64,000 nucleotides of DNA from Streptomyces sp. CBMA152 (GTDB taxonomy: Bacteria; Actinomycetota; Actinomycetes; Streptomycetales; Streptomycetaceae). The stretch is from the NCBI RefSeq assembly GCF_014596475.1, contig NZ_MECJ01000029.1, positions 434,001 through 498,000 of the forward strand, in the 5' to 3' direction. Position numbers and translations under genes: made by a program. Shown one piece after another: positions 23,394 to 30,860 of the stretch; position 1 is the first letter of the stretch, and the number at the start of each line of letters is the position of its first letter. The notes beneath the pieces are model-generated. The model saw only the letters and a program-made list of their open reading frames with translations, was not told the origin of the DNA and did not search any database.

Positions 23394-24569
23394 ATGGAAA
23401 CCGAAACGGCGTCGGCGGCCGCGTCCGAGGCGCGACTGGTCGCCGCCGGGCTCAGCAGGGACGGCGCGCGCGGCGTGACCGGCCCACTCAAGGGCTACCA
23501 CCATGAGGCCTACGCGATTCGGCTCCCCGCCGACAATCCGCTCAGCACCCGCTACGAACGGGGCAAACTTCGCGTTCCGCGACCCGGTCTTCTCTGGTTC
23601 GACCAGCGCTATTTCGCCTCCGACGACCAACTGCTGATCGCCCTTCGGGACCGCGTCACCCGAATTCCCGACTGCGTCGAGCACGGAGGACGGTTTTTCC
23701 AGGGCTTCGTCGAGGGACGGACCCTGCCGGACGGCATGTTCGGAATCAGCCGGCTCTCCGGGCGTCATCTGCGTCAACTCGGCGAACTTTTCGCGGAGAC
23801 CGCGGCCGTCAAGCCGGGCGAGATCTCCGTTCCCACGGTCGACGAAGAGTGGCCACGGCGCCCGGTCGCGGACCGGGACACCCGTGCATTCCTCGCCGGA
23901 TTAATCGACTTCACCGAGCATCGGGTCTACCGGGAGCACCTCGACGACTTCGGCTCGCTATTCGGCAGGCTGGGTGTTTCGGCCACCGCACTCGACGGCC
24001 TGCGGCAGCGCGCCAGGAACCTCACCAAGCGCCCGTTCGCCCTCGTCCACGGTGATTTGCACCGCCGGAATCTGATCGTCGATTCGGCGGGTGACCTCTG
24101 GTTCATCGATTGGGAACTCGCCATGATCGGCGATCCGTTGTACGACCTGGCGACCCATCTGCATCTGATGGATTACCCCGAGTGCGACGTACGCCGGGTC
24201 AAGAAGGTATGGCGCGAGGCGGTGGAGGCCGCGCGCCCCGGCGGCTCGAAGGGCTGGGAGCGGGACCTCCCGGTGCTGCTGGCGTTCAAGCGCGCGCAGT
24301 CCGTCTACACCGACGTGATCCGTACGGCACTGGCGCTCGCGGCGGGTGCGGTGCTGGTCGGGGCGGTGGTGGGCGGTGACGTGGCCCCCGCTTCCGCCGG
24401 CCCGGAGCCGTTCCGGTTGCGCCTGACGAGGGCGGCCCGCAAGGTCCAACGCGTGCTGGCCACCGCGAAGGAGGCCCTGGGCCTGCCCCGGGTCCCCGGC
24501 CGACGGGAGATCCGGGGGGCGTACGCGGAGTGGCTGAGGGAGCGGGGGCGGGTGGTGAGCGGGGGCTAG
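23394..24569 (+). CDS. aminoglycoside phosphotransferase-like kinase (APH family)
   Basis: This 391-residue protein has the APH/choline-kinase fold with catalytic loop VHGDLHRRNLIVD and the metal-binding WFIDWELAMIGDP. It lacks an obvious antibiotic-specific signature, so a small-molecule kinase role is more prudent than resistance. The C-terminal basic extension (from about 330) is atypical. I chose the ATG at 23394; the frame is open from 23304. The cluster GntR-HAD-APH is compact and same-strand. Confidence 0.85.
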   Translation: METETASAAASEARLVAAGLSRDGARGVTGPLKGYHHEAYAIRLPADNPLSTRYERGKLRVPRPGLLWFDQRYFASDDQLLIALRDRVTRIPDCVEHGGRFFQGFVEGRTLPDGMFGISRLSGRHLRQLGELFAETAAVKPGEISVPTVDEEWPRRPVADRDTRAFLAGLIDFTEHRVYREHLDDFGSLFGRLGVSATALDGLRQRARNLTKRPFALVHGDLHRRNLIVDSAGDLWFIDWELAMIGDPLYDLATHLHLMDYPECDVRRVKKVWREAVEAARPGGSKGWERDLPVLLAFKRAQSVYTDVIRTALALAAGAVLVGAVVGGDVAPASAGPEPFRLRLTRAARKVQRVLATAKEALGLPRVPGRREIRGAYAEWLRERGRVVSGG

Positions 24570-24647
24570 CCGGCTGAGGAGCCCCATCGACGCGTCCGGC
24601 GCGCGGGAGTCGGTGGTGTGCCCGTCTCCCGCCCCATGTGCCCCCAC

Positions 24648-25619
24648 CTACACCTCCAGCAGTACCTTCCCCACCACCCCCCGCCCCTCAACAGCCGCAT
24701 GCGCCTCCCCCGCCCGCTCCAGCGGGAACACCGCGCCGATCACCGGGCGCAGGCGGCCCGCCGCTGCCTCCGTGAGGGCGTGGGTGACCAGGTCGACGCG
24801 GCGGCGCGGGGTCAGTTGGACGTCTGCGATGCCCAGCAGGGTGATCGCGCGGCGGGTCGCGTCCGCCGGGGCGATCGGGGCGAAGGCGCCCGTGGGGGCG
24901 CCGTGGGCGGAGAAGCGGCCGCCTGTCGCGGTCAACGGGAAGGCGCGTGCGCCCAGTTCGCCGCCCACCCCGTCCAGGACCACGTCCGCGCCCGGCTCGC
25001 CCAGCGCCTTGCGGGCCTCCGTCGGCCAGTCCGCCGAACCCGCGTCGATCACCTCGTGCGCGCCCAACTCCCGTACGAGCGCGAGCTTTTCGGTGCCTCG
25101 CGCCACCGCCACCACCCGCGCGCCCCGCGACCGGGCCAGCTGGATCAGCAGCGTGCCCATGCCGCCGGACGCGCCCGTGATCAGGACCGTCTCGCCCGCC
25201 TTCAGGGCCGTGAGGTCGAGCAGGGCCAGGGCCGTCACGCCGTCGTGGACCAGCGCCGCCGCCTCGCGCAGGCCCACGCCCTCGGGGACAACAGCGAGGT
25301 GGTCGGCGGGGACGGCCGCCAGGGACGCGTAGCTGCCGGACGGGACCGCGGCGACTACCCGGCGGCCCGTCCACATGGCCGGGTCCACCTCCGCGCCGGT
25401 CGCCGTCACCGTGCCCGCGACGGCGCCGCCGGGCACGTACGGCGGCGCCACGTCGAAGTACCCGCCGAACTCGCCCGCCCGTATCTGCGTCTGCACGAAG
25501 ATCGTGTCGATGTGGTCCACGACCACGACCACCTCGTCCGGTCCGGCCACCGGATCCGGCAGCTCCGCCGGAACCAGTACCTCCGGGCCGCCGAACTCCT
25601 TGACCTGTGTCACGCGCAT
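24648..25619 (-). CDS. zinc-type NADPH:quinone oxidoreductase-like protein
   Basis: This 323-residue MDR-superfamily protein starts MRVTQVKEFGGPEVL and has the Rossmann motif VLITGASGGMGTLLIQLA. It lacks catalytic-zinc cysteines, so it groups with quinone oxidoreductases. The likely activity is NADPH-dependent reduction of quinones or enones. I used the ATG at 25619 after GGGGA; a TTG at 25631 also exists. It is divergent from a TetR gene with a near-perfect operator between them, so the TetR protein probably controls it. Confidence 0.88.
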   Translation of the reverse strand: MRVTQVKEFGGPEVLVPAELPDPVAGPDEVVVVVDHIDTIFVQTQIRAGEFGGYFDVAPPYVPGGAVAGTVTATGAEVDPAMWTGRRVVAAVPSGSYASLAAVPADHLAVVPEGVGLREAAALVHDGVTALALLDLTALKAGETVLITGASGGMGTLLIQLARSRGARVVAVARGTEKLALVRELGAHEVIDAGSADWPTEARKALGEPGADVVLDGVGGELGARAFPLTATGGRFSAHGAPTGAFAPIAPADATRRAITLLGIADVQLTPRRRVDLVTHALTEAAAGRLRPVIGAVFPLERAGEAHAAVEGRGVVGKVLLEV

Positions 25620-25661
25620 GTCGATCCCCAACTTCCGTCGTCACGAGTACGTGCTGAGTCT

Positions 25662-25687
25662 TTGACCTCAAGTGCGCTTCAGGTCAA
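25662..25687. promoter_or_regulatory. 26-bp operator palindrome between oxidoreductase and TetR genes
   Basis: TTGACCT (25662-25668) and AGGTCAA (25681-25687) form the outer arms; extended to TTGACCTCAAG / CTTCAGGTCAA only one of 11 pairs mismatches. Its place, 35-45 bp from both divergent starts, fits a TetR-type operator. Confidence 0.75.
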
Positions 25688-25722
25688 GCGCGGGTCCGCT
25701 GGTCAGCCCGTACGCTCGACCC

Positions 25723-26331
25723 ATGGGTTTGCGGGAGCAGAAGAAGCAGCGGACGTATCAGTCCGTCTCGGACGTGGCGATCGCGCTCTTCCTTGAGAAG
25801 GGGTTCGACAACGTGCCGGTCGCGGAGGTGGCGGCGGCCGCCGGGATCTCCAAGCCGACCCTCTTCCGCTATTTCCCGGCCAAGGAGGACCTGGCGCTGC
25901 ACCGGTTCTCCGACCACGAGGACGAGGCCGCCCGGGTCGTCGCGCAGGGCCGCGCCGACGGCCTCGCGCCGCTCGCCGCCCTGCGCCGCCACTTCCTGGC
26001 GGGGCTCGACGGCCGCGATCCGGTGACGGGGCTGAACGACGACCCGCGCGTACGGGCGTACCACGGGCTGCTCTACGGCACGCCGAGCCTGGTGGCGCGG
26101 CTCTTCGCGTACCAGGGCCGCGCCGAGGACGCGCTCGCCGCCGCCCTCGGTGCCGATCTCGGGGCGCGCCTCGCGGCGGGCCAGATCGTCGCCGTGCAGC
26201 GGATCCTCGCTGAGGAGAACTGGCGACGGATCCAGGCGGGGGAGAGTGCGGAAGACGTCTATGCGGCGGCCGTGGAGGCTGCCGAGGACGCGTTCGCGCA
26301 GCTGGGGGAGGGGCTGGGGCAGTACGCCTGA
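25723..26331 (+). CDS. TetR-family regulator
   Basis: This 202-residue protein has a TetR DNA-binding domain (TYQSVSDVAIALFLEKGFDNVPVAEVAAAAGISKPTLFRYFPAKEDL, residues about 10-56; cited in part as a landmark), followed by an all-helical ligand domain. I used ATG 25723 (MGLREQKKQRT). It probably represses the divergent oxidoreductase and itself through the palindrome at 25662-25687. The ligand is unknown. Confidence 0.9.
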   Translation: MGLREQKKQRTYQSVSDVAIALFLEKGFDNVPVAEVAAAAGISKPTLFRYFPAKEDLALHRFSDHEDEAARVVAQGRADGLAPLAALRRHFLAGLDGRDPVTGLNDDPRVRAYHGLLYGTPSLVARLFAYQGRAEDALAAALGADLGARLAAGQIVAVQRILAEENWRRIQAGESAEDVYAAAVEAAEDAFAQLGEGLGQYA

Positions 26332-26374
26332 CACGCCTGCCCTCCGGACGATCTTTCGTTACCGAGTAATAAAT

Positions 26375-26387
26375 GTAACCAAGTTAC
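26375..26387. promoter_or_regulatory. GTAAC-caa-GTTAC palindrome upstream of the HelD-like gene
   Basis: A perfect 5-bp-arm palindrome lies 16 bp before the ATG of the HelD-like gene, within an AT-rich stretch (26355-26392) unusual for this chromosome. An extra CGTTAC occurs at 26358-26363. It probably overlaps the promoter; the cognate regulator is unknown, the adjacent TetR gene being one candidate. Confidence 0.5.
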
Positions 26388-26402
26388 GTTATGGTGGATG
26401 CC

Positions 26403-28535
26403 ATGACGTCACTCGACCGCGAACTCGCTCAGGAACGGGCCTACCACCAGACCTGCCGCGCGGCCCTGACCGGCATGGTCGAGGGTGCGGACGTGCAGGT
26501 CGTTCGCGGTGAGAACGCGTTCGCCTCGGGCGCGGACGCCGAAGTGCTCGGCTATCAACTGCGCAGCTGGGCCAAGGAGTTGCGGGAGGAGCCGGACGGG
26601 CCGCTGTTCTTCGGACGGCTCGACTTCGCACCGGCCGACCCTCATGCCGACGCACCCGGTGACCACGCCGGGCAGAGCTATCACATCGGGCGCCGCCGCA
26701 TCAGCGAGCACCCCTCCGCGCCGCCGCTGGTCGTCGACTGGCGGGCGCCGGTCTCGCGGACGTTCTACCAGGCCGGCGCCCGTGACCCGATGGGCGTCGC
26801 GGTCCGCCGCCGCTTCGGCTGGGCCCCCGGCAGCCAGGGCGCCGCCGAGGATCTGACGAGCCTGGAGGACGAGCCGCTGGGCGAGACGGCATCCCACACG
26901 TCTGACCAGGCAGAAGCCCGCCCCGGCACCCCCGACCCGGCCGTCGCCCGCCCCGGCACCATCCTCGCCGCCGAGATCGAGCGCCCCCGCGTCGGCCCCA
27001 TGCGCGACATCGCCGCCACCATCCAGCCCGAACAGGACGACCTCGTACGCTCCGAGCTCGACCGGTCCATCTGTGTGCAGGGCGCCCCCGGCACCGGCAA
27101 GACGGCCGTCGGGCTGCACCGGGCCGCGTATCTGCTCTACACCTACCCGCAGCGCATCCGGCGCGGCGGACTCCTCGTCCTCGGGCCCAACCGGACGTTC
27201 CTGCACTACATCGCCCAGGTCCTGCCCACCCTCGGCGAGGTCGGGATCCGGCAGTCGACGGTCGACGAGGAGGTCGCGCGCGTGCCGGTCCGGGCGGTGG
27301 ACGAGCCGGGCGCGGCGGCCGTCAAGCACGACGCCCGGATGGCGCGGGTGCTGCACCGCGCGCTCTACGCGCGCGTGGGCGCGCCCGAGACAAGCGTCGC
27401 GGTGCCGGACGGCTCGTACCAGTGGCGGGTGTCGCTGGGGCGGCTCACCGAGATCGTCGAGGCGGTACGGGCCGAGGCGCCGCCGTACGCGGTGGGCCGC
27501 GAGCGGGTCCGCAGCCGGGCCGTCCGCGTCATCCAGCTCCAGGCCGAGCACCGCGCCGGACCCATGAACAACACCTGGCTGCAACGGATCTCGCGCGCCC
27601 GCCCGGTCTCGGCCTTCGTGGACACCGCCTGGCCGAAGGTCACCCCCGAGGAGGTCCTCGCGGCCCTGTTCGGCGACCCGGACGCGCTGGCGGCGGCCGC
27701 CGACGGCATCCTCACCGCCGACGAGCAGAAGCACCTGCTGTGGCCGAAGCCGCCGCGCTCGTACAAGTCGGCCAAGTGGTCGGCGGCCGACCTGGTCCTG
27801 CTCGACGAGCTCGCGGGTCTGATCGAACGGCCCGAGGGGTACGGCCACATCGTCGTCGACGAGGCCCAGGACCTCTCGCCGATGCAGTGCCGCGCCATCG
27901 CCCGCCGCTCCGGCTTCGGCTCGCTGACCGTGCTCGGCGACCTGGCCCAGGGCACCACCCCGTGGGCGGCGCGCGACTGGCCGGACCAGATGGCGCATCT
28001 GGGCAAGCCGGACGCGCGCGTAGTGCCGCTCACGACCGGCTTCCGCGTCCCGGCGGCGATCGTGGCACTCGCCAACCGTCTCCTCGGCGAGCTCGACGTC
28101 TCCGTACCGCCGTCGCGATCGCTGCGCCGGGACGGCGAGTTGACGACGACGAAGGTGACGGACGTACGGGATGGAGTGGTCCATTCCGTACGGGCGGCGC
28201 TGGCGCACGAGGGGTCGGTGGGCGTGATCGCGCACGACGCGGAGGTGCCCGCGTTGCGCGAGGCGCTCGCGGAGGCGGGCGTGGCGACGGCCGAGCCGGA
28301 CGACCTGACGGCGTCGGCGCGGGTGACGGTGCTGCCCGCGACGGTCGCGAAGGGCCTTGAGTACGACCATGTGGTGGCCGTCGAGCCTGCCGCGATCGCG
28401 GAGGCGGAGGAGCGGGGTCCGCACCGGCTGTACGTGGTTCTGACGCGGGCGGTCTCGCGTCTCGACGTCCTGCACAGCAGGCCGCTGCCGACGGCGCTGG
28501 CCGCGACGAGCGGAGCCAACCTGCCGTATTCATAA
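26403..28535 (+). CDS. HelD-like RNA polymerase-associated helicase (UvrD-like)
   Basis: This 710-residue protein has the HelD architecture: an N-terminal arm, the HelD-typical VVDWRAPVSRTFYQA, a Walker A GAPGTGKTAVGLHRAAY (about residue 223), a Walker B VVDEAQDLSPMQ (about 484), and helicase 2A motifs TTGFRVP and YVVLTRAVSRLDVLH. HelD proteins recycle stalled RNA polymerase; one actinobacterial class (HelR) protects against rifamycin. Which class this belongs to cannot be decided by eye; I see no rifamycin-associated element upstream, only the GTAAC palindrome. Start ATG 26403 follows GGTGG. Confidence 0.82.
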   Translation: MTSLDRELAQERAYHQTCRAALTGMVEGADVQVVRGENAFASGADAEVLGYQLRSWAKELREEPDGPLFFGRLDFAPADPHADAPGDHAGQSYHIGRRRISEHPSAPPLVVDWRAPVSRTFYQAGARDPMGVAVRRRFGWAPGSQGAAEDLTSLEDEPLGETASHTSDQAEARPGTPDPAVARPGTILAAEIERPRVGPMRDIAATIQPEQDDLVRSELDRSICVQGAPGTGKTAVGLHRAAYLLYTYPQRIRRGGLLVLGPNRTFLHYIAQVLPTLGEVGIRQSTVDEEVARVPVRAVDEPGAAAVKHDARMARVLHRALYARVGAPETSVAVPDGSYQWRVSLGRLTEIVEAVRAEAPPYAVGRERVRSRAVRVIQLQAEHRAGPMNNTWLQRISRARPVSAFVDTAWPKVTPEEVLAALFGDPDALAAAADGILTADEQKHLLWPKPPRSYKSAKWSAADLVLLDELAGLIERPEGYGHIVVDEAQDLSPMQCRAIARRSGFGSLTVLGDLAQGTTPWAARDWPDQMAHLGKPDARVVPLTTGFRVPAAIVALANRLLGELDVSVPPSRSLRRDGELTTTKVTDVRDGVVHSVRAALAHEGSVGVIAHDAEVPALREALAEAGVATAEPDDLTASARVTVLPATVAKGLEYDHVVAVEPAAIAEAEERGPHRLYVVLTRAVSRLDVLHSRPLPTALAATSGANLPYS

Positions 28536-28644
28536 GGCGATTGGTGCGCGACGGGCATCGGGTCACTATGTTGTGGAGCGTTCAAGCAAGGATCGAGCAA
28601 GCGCGACACACGACCGCTTACCTCTCCTGGGGGGCTCCACAGCC

Positions 28645-29217
28645 ATGTCCACTTCACCCGAATCCCCGGCGTCCGCCTCGGCCGCCACCCTGTCCGGCTA
28701 CACACCCGGCACCTGGACGATCGACCCGATCCACTCCGAAGTCGCCTTCTCCGTACGGCACTTGGGCATCGCCAATGTGCGCGGCCGGTTCGACGAGTTC
28801 GCGGCCGAGATCGTGCTCGCCGAGGACCCGCTGGAGTCCTCGGTCACCGCGACCATCCAGATCGCGTCCGTGTCGACCGGGCACGAGCAGCGCGACAACC
28901 ACATACGGTCGGAGGACTTCCTGCACGCGGCGGAGTTCCCCGAGATGACCTTCCGCTCGGCGGGCATCCGAGAGGCGGACGGCGACGGCTTCCTGGCCGA
29001 CGGTGAACTGACCGTCCGCGGCGTCACCCGCCCCGTCACCCTCGACCTGGAGCTGATCGGCTTCGGCAAGGGCTACGAAGGCCGTTCGGTGGTGGGCTTC
29101 TCCGCGTCCACCCAGATCAGCCGCAAGGCGTTCGGCGTCCACGGCGGCGCGGGCGGCGCGGCGCTCGGCGACACGGTGAAGATCACGCTGGAGGTGGAGG
29201 CGGGCCAGGCCTCTTGA
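28645..29217 (+). CDS. YceI-family lipid-binding protein
   Basis: This 190-residue protein has the YceI lipocalin-like sequence: YTPGTWTIDPIHSEVAFSVRHLG, shown in part, RSEDFLHAAEFPEMTFRS, and DGELTVRGVTRPVTLDLE. YceI proteins bind amphiphiles such as polyisoprenoids. No clear signal peptide is seen, so the location is probably cytoplasmic. The start is ATG 28645; the frame is open from 28573. It precedes the XRE/HbhA-like module but its stop is separated by the palindrome. Confidence 0.9.
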   Translation: MSTSPESPASASAATLSGYTPGTWTIDPIHSEVAFSVRHLGIANVRGRFDEFAAEIVLAEDPLESSVTATIQIASVSTGHEQRDNHIRSEDFLHAAEFPEMTFRSAGIREADGDGFLADGELTVRGVTRPVTLDLELIGFGKGYEGRSVVGFSASTQISRKAFGVHGGAGGAALGDTVKITLEVEAGQAS

Positions 29218-29263
29218 GTGCGGATGATGGCGCCCCCTCCCCGCGCGACGCGTGGCGCGGCAC

Positions 29264-29291
29264 ACTTTTGCAAGCACCTGCTTGCAAAAGT
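29264..29291. promoter_or_regulatory. perfect 28-bp operator palindrome upstream of XRE regulator
   Basis: Arm ACTTTTGCAAGCA (29264-29276) is exactly inverted at 29279-29291 with a 2-bp centre. It ends 26 bp before the XRE regulator start, in the promoter region, so autoregulation by that protein is the simplest reading. Confidence 0.8.
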
Positions 29292-29317
29292 TAGCGGGGA
29301 GGGGGCAGTATCGGGGT

Positions 29318-29722
29318 ATGGCATCGCTCAACGTCGGCAATCTCGGCGAGTTCCTGCGCGAGCAGCGGCGCAATGCGCAGCTGTCGCTCCGGCAGCTCGC
29401 GGATGCCGCCGGGGTGTCCAATCCGTATCTGAGCCAGATCGAGCGCGGGCTGCGCAAGCCGAGCGCGGACATTCTGCAGCAGCTCGCCAAGGCGCTGCGG
29501 ATCTCCGCCGAGACGCTGTACGTGCAGGCCGGGATCCTCGACGAGCGGTCGCCCGAGGCGGCCGGGACGCGCAGCGTCATCCTCGCCGATCCCTCGCTCG
29601 ACGAGCGGCAGAAGCAGGTGCTGATCCAGATCTACGAGTCCTTCCGCAAGGAGAACGGACTCGACGCACCTCATGCTGCCGATGGCGACGACGGCGATGC
29701 CGCATCGGCTCCCACGAGCTGA
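29318..29722 (+). CDS. XRE-family regulator (Rv0474-like)
   Basis: This 134-residue protein has a lambda-repressor helix-turn-helix (LGEFLREQRRNAQLSLRQLADAAGVSNPYLSQIERGLRKPSADIL, residues about 8-53, described in part) and a short helical C-terminus with no sensor domain. The order XRE, HbhA-like, DUF2516 matches the mycobacterial genes Rv0474, Rv0475 (hbhA) and Rv0476. I chose ATG 29318; the frame extends to 29252. Confidence 0.85.
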   Translation: MASLNVGNLGEFLREQRRNAQLSLRQLADAAGVSNPYLSQIERGLRKPSADILQQLAKALRISAETLYVQAGILDERSPEAAGTRSVILADPSLDERQKQVLIQIYESFRKENGLDAPHAADGDDGDAASAPTS

Positions 29723-29751
29723 TCCACGTACCGATCCGGGAGGAAACCAGC

Positions 29752-30342
29752 ATGGCCGTCACCGATGAGCTGCGTAATGTCCTGACCGACCCGAAGCCGG
29801 GCTACTTCGTCGCGGGCGCCCTCGACCTCGGCGTGAAGCAGGCCGCGAAGGTCCCGGCGCTGGTGGACCGGCTCCAGTCCGAGGTCCCGGCGCGCTTCGA
29901 GGCCGTGCGCAACACCGACCCCAAGGCCGTGCAGGACAAGGTCGTCGACCGGGCCAAGGAGGCACAGGCCGCCGTCACCGCGAAGGTGAACGAGGTCGTC
30001 GGCGTCCTCGACGGCGATGTGAAGAAGCTCGGCGACTCCGTGCAGCACCTCGCGCTCCAGGTGGTGGGCTTCACCGCCGAGGGCCTGGTCAAGGCACGTG
30101 AGGGGTACGAGAAGGTCGCCGAGCACGGCAAGGTCGTCGTGAAGGAGTGGCGCGGCGAGGCCTCCGAGGAGATCTCCGAGATCGGCCAGGCCGTGGCGCC
30201 GAAGGAGTCGGAGACGTCCGAATCGGACTCCGAGCCCGCTGCCTCCTCCTCGTCCGAGGACTCCGACGCCAAGCCCGCCGCCAAGAAGACCACCGCGCGC
30301 AAGAGCACCGCGAAGAAGACGGCGGCCAAGCCCTCCGAGTGA
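29752..30342 (+). CDS. HbhA-like protein with Lys/Ala-rich C-terminus
   Basis: This 196-residue protein has a helical coiled-coil core (VPALVDRLQSEVPARFEAV ... KVNEVVGVLDGDVKKL) and a C-terminal Ala/Lys tail (KPAAKKTTARKSTAKKTAAK) after an acidic Ser-rich linker. In mycobacteria the HbhA Lys-rich tail binds heparin sulfate; in a soil bacterium an envelope or lipid-body role is more likely and is not established. It lies 29 bp after the XRE gene. Confidence 0.82.
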   Translation: MAVTDELRNVLTDPKPGYFVAGALDLGVKQAAKVPALVDRLQSEVPARFEAVRNTDPKAVQDKVVDRAKEAQAAVTAKVNEVVGVLDGDVKKLGDSVQHLALQVVGFTAEGLVKAREGYEKVAEHGKVVVKEWRGEASEEISEIGQAVAPKESETSESDSEPAASSSSEDSDAKPAAKKTTARKSTAKKTAAKPSE

Positions 30343-30476
30343 GGGACCGGCGCGGGTGCCGGTGCCGGGCCGGTGCAGGGACCGGTTCCGGTGGCGGGCA
30401 CGTTTTCGTCGCCCGGCTCGTTTGACGGGTACCTTGGCCGCGTAGGGACGACCCGTACGGAAGGTGGTGGACAGCC

Positions 30477-30827
30477 GTGCTGATGCAGGGTTTCGCGGGG
30501 TTCATGTGGCTGCTGAGTACAGCCCTGACCGCACTGAGCCTTTTCGCGCTCGTCGACGCGGCCTTCCGCAGGGAAGACGCGTTCCGCGCGACGGACAAGC
30601 AGACGAAGCCGTTCTGGCTGATCATCCTGGGCATCGCGCTGCTGGTCAGCGTGTTGTTCTCGCTGCTGTCGTTCCTGCCGATCATCGGCGCGGTGGCCGT
30701 GATCGTCTACATCGTGGACGTACGTCCGGCGGTGCGGCAGATCTCCGGCCGGGGCGGTCGTGGCGGCGGTCGCCGGGGCGGCTCCAGCAGCGACGGTCCG
30801 TACGGGCCGTACAACGGCGGACGGTAG
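30477..30827 (+). CDS. DUF2516 membrane protein
   Basis: This 116-residue protein has two to three transmembrane segments (GFMWLLSTALTALSLFALVDA and FWLIILGIALLVSVLFSLLSFLPIIGAVAVIVYIVDV, in part) and a Gly/Arg-rich tail. The motif DAAFRREDAFRATDKQTKPFWLI, shown in part, is typical of DUF2516 (Rv0476-like). Start GTG 30477 or ATG 30483. Its position after the HbhA-like gene is conserved with mycobacteria. Confidence 0.82.
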   Translation: MLMQGFAGFMWLLSTALTALSLFALVDAAFRREDAFRATDKQTKPFWLIILGIALLVSVLFSLLSFLPIIGAVAVIVYIVDVRPAVRQISGRGGRGGGRRGGSSSDGPYGPYNGGR

Positions 30828-30860
30828 TCCACCGGCGCGGGCTCACCGGGCGCCGCGCCT

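Noticed and set aside
26409..28475. Long minus-strand open frame opposite the HelD-like gene
   Set aside because: It has no recognisable domain and low-complexity Arg/Asp/Val composition; the plus strand carries all helicase motifs.
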